Below are positions 43,729-46,788 of a stretch of 46,788 bases of DNA, piece after piece. Under the pieces are notes generated by a model. That model was given only the letters and a program-made list of their open reading frames with translations. It searched no databases and was not told where the DNA came from. Origin of the DNA: Bacillus tuaregi (GTDB lineage: Bacteria; Bacillota; Bacilli; Bacillales; Cytobacillaceae). The stretch lies in NCBI RefSeq assembly GCF_900104575.1, contig NZ_LT629731.1, forward strand, positions 4,016,557-4,063,344, written 5' to 3'. Made by a program: the position numbers and the translations under genes. Numbering within the stretch: the first letter of the stretch is position 1; every line of letters begins with the position of its first letter.

Positions 43729-45357
43729 TTAATCCCCGCAAGGTGCTGGTTCTATTTCAATAACCGGTGTAATATCCCTGTAGCGATATCCTTGAATCTC
43801 TTTCACCCGTTTAAAATATTTAAATAGCCGCTCGTTTGGATGCGCATTCTTTTTATACTCTTCAACAATTTTAGTAATCATACTGACAAGCTGATCAGGC
43901 TCAACCCCCTCTGCTACAAGCTGGCCTGGATGAGCTGTTCGACCAACAGGTTTGGCGCCAAGAAATAAATCAAATTTTCCTCTGCGATACACAACCCCAA
44001 TATCCTCCATTACTGCACGATAGCAGGACATTCCACAGCCGTTAAAACCAATATTCAGCTCCTTTGGCATAAGACTGCCGCCAAGTATCCTTTCTAGTTC
44101 TTCCGCATATGGTATTGATTCTGTTTTTTCCCCATCACAGAAATCACATGCTTTAATGCTTAAGACATCCCCCACTGGAGAAAGCAAAAAGCCCGCAGCC
44201 TTTAGCTGTGAAGTAATCGTATCGGGTTCAGCGGTTGGAATTCTCAGTACAATCTTGTGATGCGGAGTATATTCCATTCGGCCTTTTTCACCGGCGACCT
44301 CTGCCAGTGTCACCAGCTGCATTGGCGTAAATTCCTTATTAGCAACACCCGGACTTACAGCTAACTCAAATAAAGCTTCAATCTTTTGCTGTACAATCGG
44401 TGTACCCCCACTGCTTCTTTCCTTTCCGTTCACCATCGCAAGGGCTGCTCTTGCCATTTCTAATGAGCTTTGTTTGACTACTGGTGCTTCTGTATGGGAT
44501 CCCTTATCTAATGCTAGATTGCCTTCCTGTTCTAATGACCATGGCTCTGCCTCTTTTTTTAGTCGCTGATGCGGCTTTAAAGCCTGCTCCTCGTCATTTA
44601 ACGTATACTTCCTTTGATAACCACGCGGGGTAATGATTAGGTTGTCATACAAAAAGGTTGAAGAGTTCCCGATAATAACGGTTGTCAGCATCCCAATGTC
44701 ATGATTAAGCATTTCTGCTAGATTAGTAATCACAACATTTTGACGGTCACGGTAAGCACTTTTCACAAGTCCTACAGGCGTTTCAGGCGAACGATACTTC
44801 AGCAGGATTTTCTGTGTTTCAATAATTTGCCTTGTTCGTCTGCCGCTTCGCGGATTGTAGAGTGCAATCACAAAATCAGCCTGGGCAGCTGCTTCCACCC
44901 GTTTGGCGATTAGCCCCCACGGTGTGAGATGGTCACTCAAACTAATCGTGCAAGAATCATGCATAACTGGCGCTCCCAGGAGAGAAGCGCATGAGTTAAT
45001 AGCCGAGATTCCCGGTACGATTTCTACCTCAACTCCTGTGGCTTCCTTCCAGCCCTTTTCAATCAATACTTCATAAATCAGACCTGCCATGCCATAGACA
45101 CCAGCATCTCCACTCGATATAACCGCTACTTTTTTGCCGCTCTCAGCCTGCTTTACTGCTTCCTGCGCTCTCGAAACCTCCTCGGTCATACCGGTACTAA
45201 CGACGGTTTGCTCATTGAGAAAGTGTTCAATTAACTCAACATATGTTTTATAACCGATTACTAAGTCACTTTCCTGAATCACCTCCACTGCGCGTCCTGT
45301 AATATGTTTGAAATCCCCTGGACCAAATCCTACAACAAATAATTTTCCTCTTTCCAT
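43729..45357 (-). CDS. cbiH60: cobalt-factor III C17-methyltransferase fused to a sulfite-reductase-like Fe-S domain (CbiH60)
   Basis: The 542-residue protein starts with a CbiH/CobJ methyltransferase (about 1-245; VGFGPGDFKHITGRA, VISSGDAGVYGMAGL, EIVPGISAINSCASLLGAP). The C-terminal part (about 320-540) is a nitrite/sulfite reductase ferredoxin-like half domain plus cysteines (CDFC, then FNGCGMSCYRAVME) for an Fe-S cluster. Such a protein in B. megaterium catalyses C17 methylation and ring contraction. It follows cbiW, likely its redox partner. Confidence 0.94.
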   Translation of the reverse strand: MERGKLFVVGFGPGDFKHITGRAVEVIQESDLVIGYKTYVELIEHFLNEQTVVSTGMTEEVSRAQEAVKQAESGKKVAVISSGDAGVYGMAGLIYEVLIEKGWKEATGVEVEIVPGISAINSCASLLGAPVMHDSCTISLSDHLTPWGLIAKRVEAAAQADFVIALYNPRSGRRTRQIIETQKILLKYRSPETPVGLVKSAYRDRQNVVITNLAEMLNHDIGMLTTVIIGNSSTFLYDNLIITPRGYQRKYTLNDEEQALKPHQRLKKEAEPWSLEQEGNLALDKGSHTEAPVVKQSSLEMARAALAMVNGKERSSGGTPIVQQKIEALFELAVSPGVANKEFTPMQLVTLAEVAGEKGRMEYTPHHKIVLRIPTAEPDTITSQLKAAGFLLSPVGDVLSIKACDFCDGEKTESIPYAEELERILGGSLMPKELNIGFNGCGMSCYRAVMEDIGVVYRRGKFDLFLGAKPVGRTAHPGQLVAEGVEPDQLVSMITKIVEEYKKNAHPNERLFKYFKRVKEIQGYRYRDITPVIEIEPAPCGD

Positions 45358-45372
45358 AATCGAATCTCTCCT

Positions 45373-45750
45373 TTACCCTTTTGTAACAGGACCTTTCCGG
45401 ATTCCTTCTGGAGGGGAAGCTGCTGGATTAGGTACCATCGCCCCATTCATCCATTGGTAAATTTTATTTCCCTCAAGGCCGTCACCCTGTAGGTCACGTA
45501 CAATTTGACGTGCTGTCTCTTGTGAATCAACCCGATACCAGTTGCCCTCCGGATAGGCAATAACGATACATGCATCCTGACATCTGCCATTACATCGAGT
45601 CCGTGTCGTATGAATCTGTGTGTCCAACTCAAGCCTAGTAATTTCATGACGAACGGCTAACGTCACCTCTTCCCCGCCTTTTCTCATACAACTGCTGCCA
45701 TTACAAATAAATAGGTGTGATTTTGTTCCTTCAAGATTCCAAGTGGTCAC
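45373..45750 (-). CDS. cbiW: thioredoxin-like [2Fe-2S] ferredoxin (CbiW)
   Basis: The 125-residue protein has Cys at CNGSSCMRKGGEE and CNGRCQDACIVI, the four-cysteine pattern of thioredoxin-fold [2Fe-2S] ferredoxins. First gene of operon A, as cbiW in B. megaterium. It may supply electrons to CbiH60, but that is inferred. Start GTG, 5 nt after GGGGGAGG. Tail residues after 105 are low complexity (Pro/Gly/Lys). Confidence 0.88.
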   Translation of the reverse strand: MTTWNLEGTKSHLFICNGSSCMRKGGEEVTLAVRHEITRLELDTQIHTTRTRCNGRCQDACIVIAYPEGNWYRVDSQETARQIVRDLQGDGLEGNKIYQWMNGAMVPNPAASPPEGIRKGPVTKG

Positions 45751-45785
45751 TTTTTCCTCCCCCTTTTATGAATGCGCAAGCGCAA

Positions 45786-45819
45786 AATAAAAAACCTTAA
45801 CTGTTAGAGTTAAGGTTTT
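45786..45819 (-). terminator. riboswitch-linked terminator before cbiW
   Basis: AAAACCTTAACT / AGTTAAGGTTTT with a 5-nt loop, followed on the minus strand by TTATTTTG. Lies between the aptamer and cbiW. Confidence 0.85.
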
Positions 45820-45879
45820 AGAAGCCAAATAATTAGAAAAGTAAACAAACTAAACTTTTCACACCATTTCAATGCCTCT

Positions 45880-46080
45880 ACCTTTCCCTCCGAAAAGTAT
45901 CGTACTGCATTTAAAAGTAGGTCTCCTGGCTTCGCTTCATCTTACTCTTGTCCCTTCCCGGTTTTCACCAGTGGCATTGACAATTTCATCAGCTTTACAG
46001 TAGCGGGGGCTGCTTCGGATTTACACCGAATTCCCTTTTATCCCTTAAAACTAACTTAGGGAACTTCTAAATGATCACTA
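45880..46080 (-). promoter_or_regulatory. cobalamin riboswitch for operon A
   Basis: The minus strand shows AAGGGAATTCGGTGTAAATC, CAGCCCCCGCTACTGTAA, CCACTGGTGAAAACCGGGAAGG (shown in part) and the B12 box AAGCCAGGAGACCTAC at 45917-45932. A following stem-loop CTTTTCGGAGGGAAAG takes the place of the CCTACGAGGATAGG arm in the other two switches. Ends uncertain by about 10 bp. A terminator follows before cbiW. Confidence 0.94.
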
Positions 46081-46101
46081 TTTAATTTTCCTGTATTCTA
46101 A

Positions 46102-46131
46102 ATTATGGACTAATCATAAAACATATTCCAA
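46102..46131 (-). promoter_or_regulatory. candidate promoter of operon A
   Basis: TTGGAA (46126-46131) and CATAAT (46102-46107) on the minus strand, 18 bp apart, just upstream of the riboswitch. Weak consensus. Confidence 0.4.
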
Positions 46132-46254
46132 AATTTTTAAACAGGATATTTTTTAGATTAATAGCTATGTATTTATTATAATAGGCATTTTTCGGTCAAA
46201 TTGTAAATATATATCTTTTGTAATATTTTCCTAGAAGGATTTACGTCCACATGT

Positions 46255-46260
46255 TATACT
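46255..46260 (+). promoter_or_regulatory. candidate -10 box of the cbiM operon
   Basis: TATACT on the plus strand about 30 bp before the riboswitch. No good -35 was found at the usual distance. Confidence 0.35.
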
Positions 46261-46289
46261 GATGACGATTCCTAAAACTTCATAAACTT

Positions 46290-46485
46290 TATGGTGCATA
46301 TTTTATATGCGTAATAGGGAAGTCGGTTCAAGTCCGACGCGGTCCCGCCACTGTAATGGGGAGCAAAATTACATGTTTAACCACTGTCTTTTAAAGGCGG
46401 GAAGGTTGTAATTAGCGATGATCCAAAGCCAGGAGACCTGCCATAAAGCGTCAACCGTTTCAACCTACGAGGATAGGGGGGGCGA
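46290..46485 (+). promoter_or_regulatory. cobalamin riboswitch for the cbiM operon
   Basis: The plus strand shows TGGTGCATATTTTATATGCG, AATAGGGAAGTCGGTTCAAG, CGCGGTCCCGCCACTGTAAT, and the B12 box AGCCAGGAGACCTGCC at 46427-46442. A stem-loop CCTACGAGGATAGG (46464-46477) matches that in the operon B switch. It regulates cobalt uptake (cbiM) divergently from operon A. Confidence 0.95.
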
Positions 46486-46538
46486 ATATTTTCAGCCTTA
46501 TGTTTCATTTAACCGTGATGCAACAGCTGACAATCCGT

Positions 46539-46568
46539 ACTTCTTTCATCATGAAAGGAGTATTTTTT
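46539..46568 (+). promoter_or_regulatory. hairpin plus T-tract in the cbiM leader, overlapping an SD
   Basis: ACTTCTTTC / GAAAGGAGT (one G-T wobble, loop ATCAT) is followed by ATTTTTT. It can act as an intrinsic terminator, or hide the AAAGGAG site of the mini-ORF at 46569. It is the only visible expression platform of the riboswitch at 46290-46485. Confidence 0.6.
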
Positions 46569-46637
46569 ATGGGGAAATTTAATTGGTATAGCAAAAGAAT
46601 TGGAATGGGCGGGATTCCTTCTTTGAAAAATAAATAG
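46569..46637 (+). CDS. possible 22-codon leader ORF upstream of cbiM
   Basis: ATG at 46569 lies 8 nt after AAAGGAG. The frame starts MGKFNWYSKRIGMG, continues basic with a Pro-Ser segment and ends with LKNK before TAG at 46635-46637, 20 bp upstream of cbiM. Its SD lies in the 3' arm of the hairpin at 46539-46561. No homologue is recognised; it may be translated for regulation or be chance. Confidence 0.4.
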   Translation: MGKFNWYSKRIGMGGIPSLKNK

Positions 46638-46657
46638 TTGAAGGAGAAGAAATTTGT

Positions 46658-46788
46658 ATGTTTAATGCTTGGAAAGTCCTCTATTTTTTCACTTTAGTCG
46701 TTATTGTTCCTAAGAAGGCCGCAGCAATGCATATCATGGAAGGGTTTTTGCCGATAGAGTGGGCCCTCTTTTGGTGGGGCATGACGAT
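46658..46788 (+). CDS. cbiM: cobalt transporter substrate-specific subunit CbiM (5' end, continues beyond the window)
   Basis: 43 codons are visible. After a signal-type segment (KVLYFFTLVVIVPKKAAA) comes MHIMEGFLP, the start of mature CbiM, whose N-terminal residues bind Co2+. CbiM with CbiN, CbiQ and CbiO forms an ECF cobalt importer. ATG 46658 lies 11 nt after AAGGAG. Regulated by the cobalamin riboswitch in the leader. Confidence 0.93.
   Translation, partial: MFNAWKVLYFFTLVVIVPKKAAAMHIMEGFLPIEWALFWWGMT

Overview
The window is a low-to-mid GC chromosomal segment from a spore-forming member of the Bacillaceae (Bacillus sensu lato; my inference from the sequence, species not determined). 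The gene order tRNA cluster - sprT-like - cmpA - tex - ndoA/ndoAI - alr - ydcC - acpS - rhomboid - ydbT/ydbS - cshA - murF - ddl follows the corresponding region of Bacillus subtilis. CmpA and the YdcC-type lipoprotein point to sporulation. The start codons and Shine-Dalgarno (SD) sites are typical Firmicute ones, with unusually many TTG and GTG starts.

Layout. (1) 1-1352: twelve tRNA loci on the minus strand (one cut by the window edge, one a 5'-half fragment), broken by two hairpin-bearing insertions. (2) 1509-16861: conserved housekeeping block. The sigB/rsb module that B. subtilis has between ndoA and tex is absent at this position. (3) 17149-18548: a two-gene SMR efflux pair and a histidine phosphatase. 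(4) 18622-19652: a tandem array of 18 near-identical 52-bp units plus degenerate ends. (5) 19659-31115: minus-strand cobalamin operon B behind a cobalamin riboswitch, for corrinoid uptake and lower-ligand/nucleotide-loop assembly: btuF, btuC, a btuD-cbiZ fusion, cbiB, cobD, cobU, cobQ, cobS, cobC, a degenerate CobU paralogue, a PduO-type adenosyltransferase, cblT and cblS. (6) 31192-33672: an orphan protein and, on the plus strand, mgtE. (7) 33736-46080: cobalamin operon A, the anaerobic corrin-ring pathway, in the order cbiW-H60-X-J-C-D-ET-L-F-G-A-sumT-btuR, behind its own riboswitch. (8) 46290-46788: a third cobalamin riboswitch on the plus strand, a possible 22-codon leader ORF, and the start of cbiM (cobalt uptake).

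Together the window can encode cobalt uptake (cbiM onward), sirohydrochlorin cobalt insertion and ring contraction (operon A), corrinoid import and remodelling (btuFCD-cbiZ), amidation, aminopropanol attachment and nucleotide-loop assembly (operon B). No cobT or bluB is visible; instead cblT/cblS suggest salvage and phosphorylation of alpha-ribazole. Two unrelated adenosyltransferases (BtuR and PduO type) are present.

The less ordinary items are the 52-bp array, the CobU-like protein that has lost the guanylyl-acceptor motif, the SD-overlapping hairpin and mini-ORF in the cbiM leader, the tRNA-Lys half-gene with a 29-bp direct repeat, the tRNA-Glu lacking an encoded CCA beside a repeat, and several palindromic repeat families. 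I did not find a clearly new defence or mobile system. All functional calls rest on reading motifs and gene order by eye; no database search was run.
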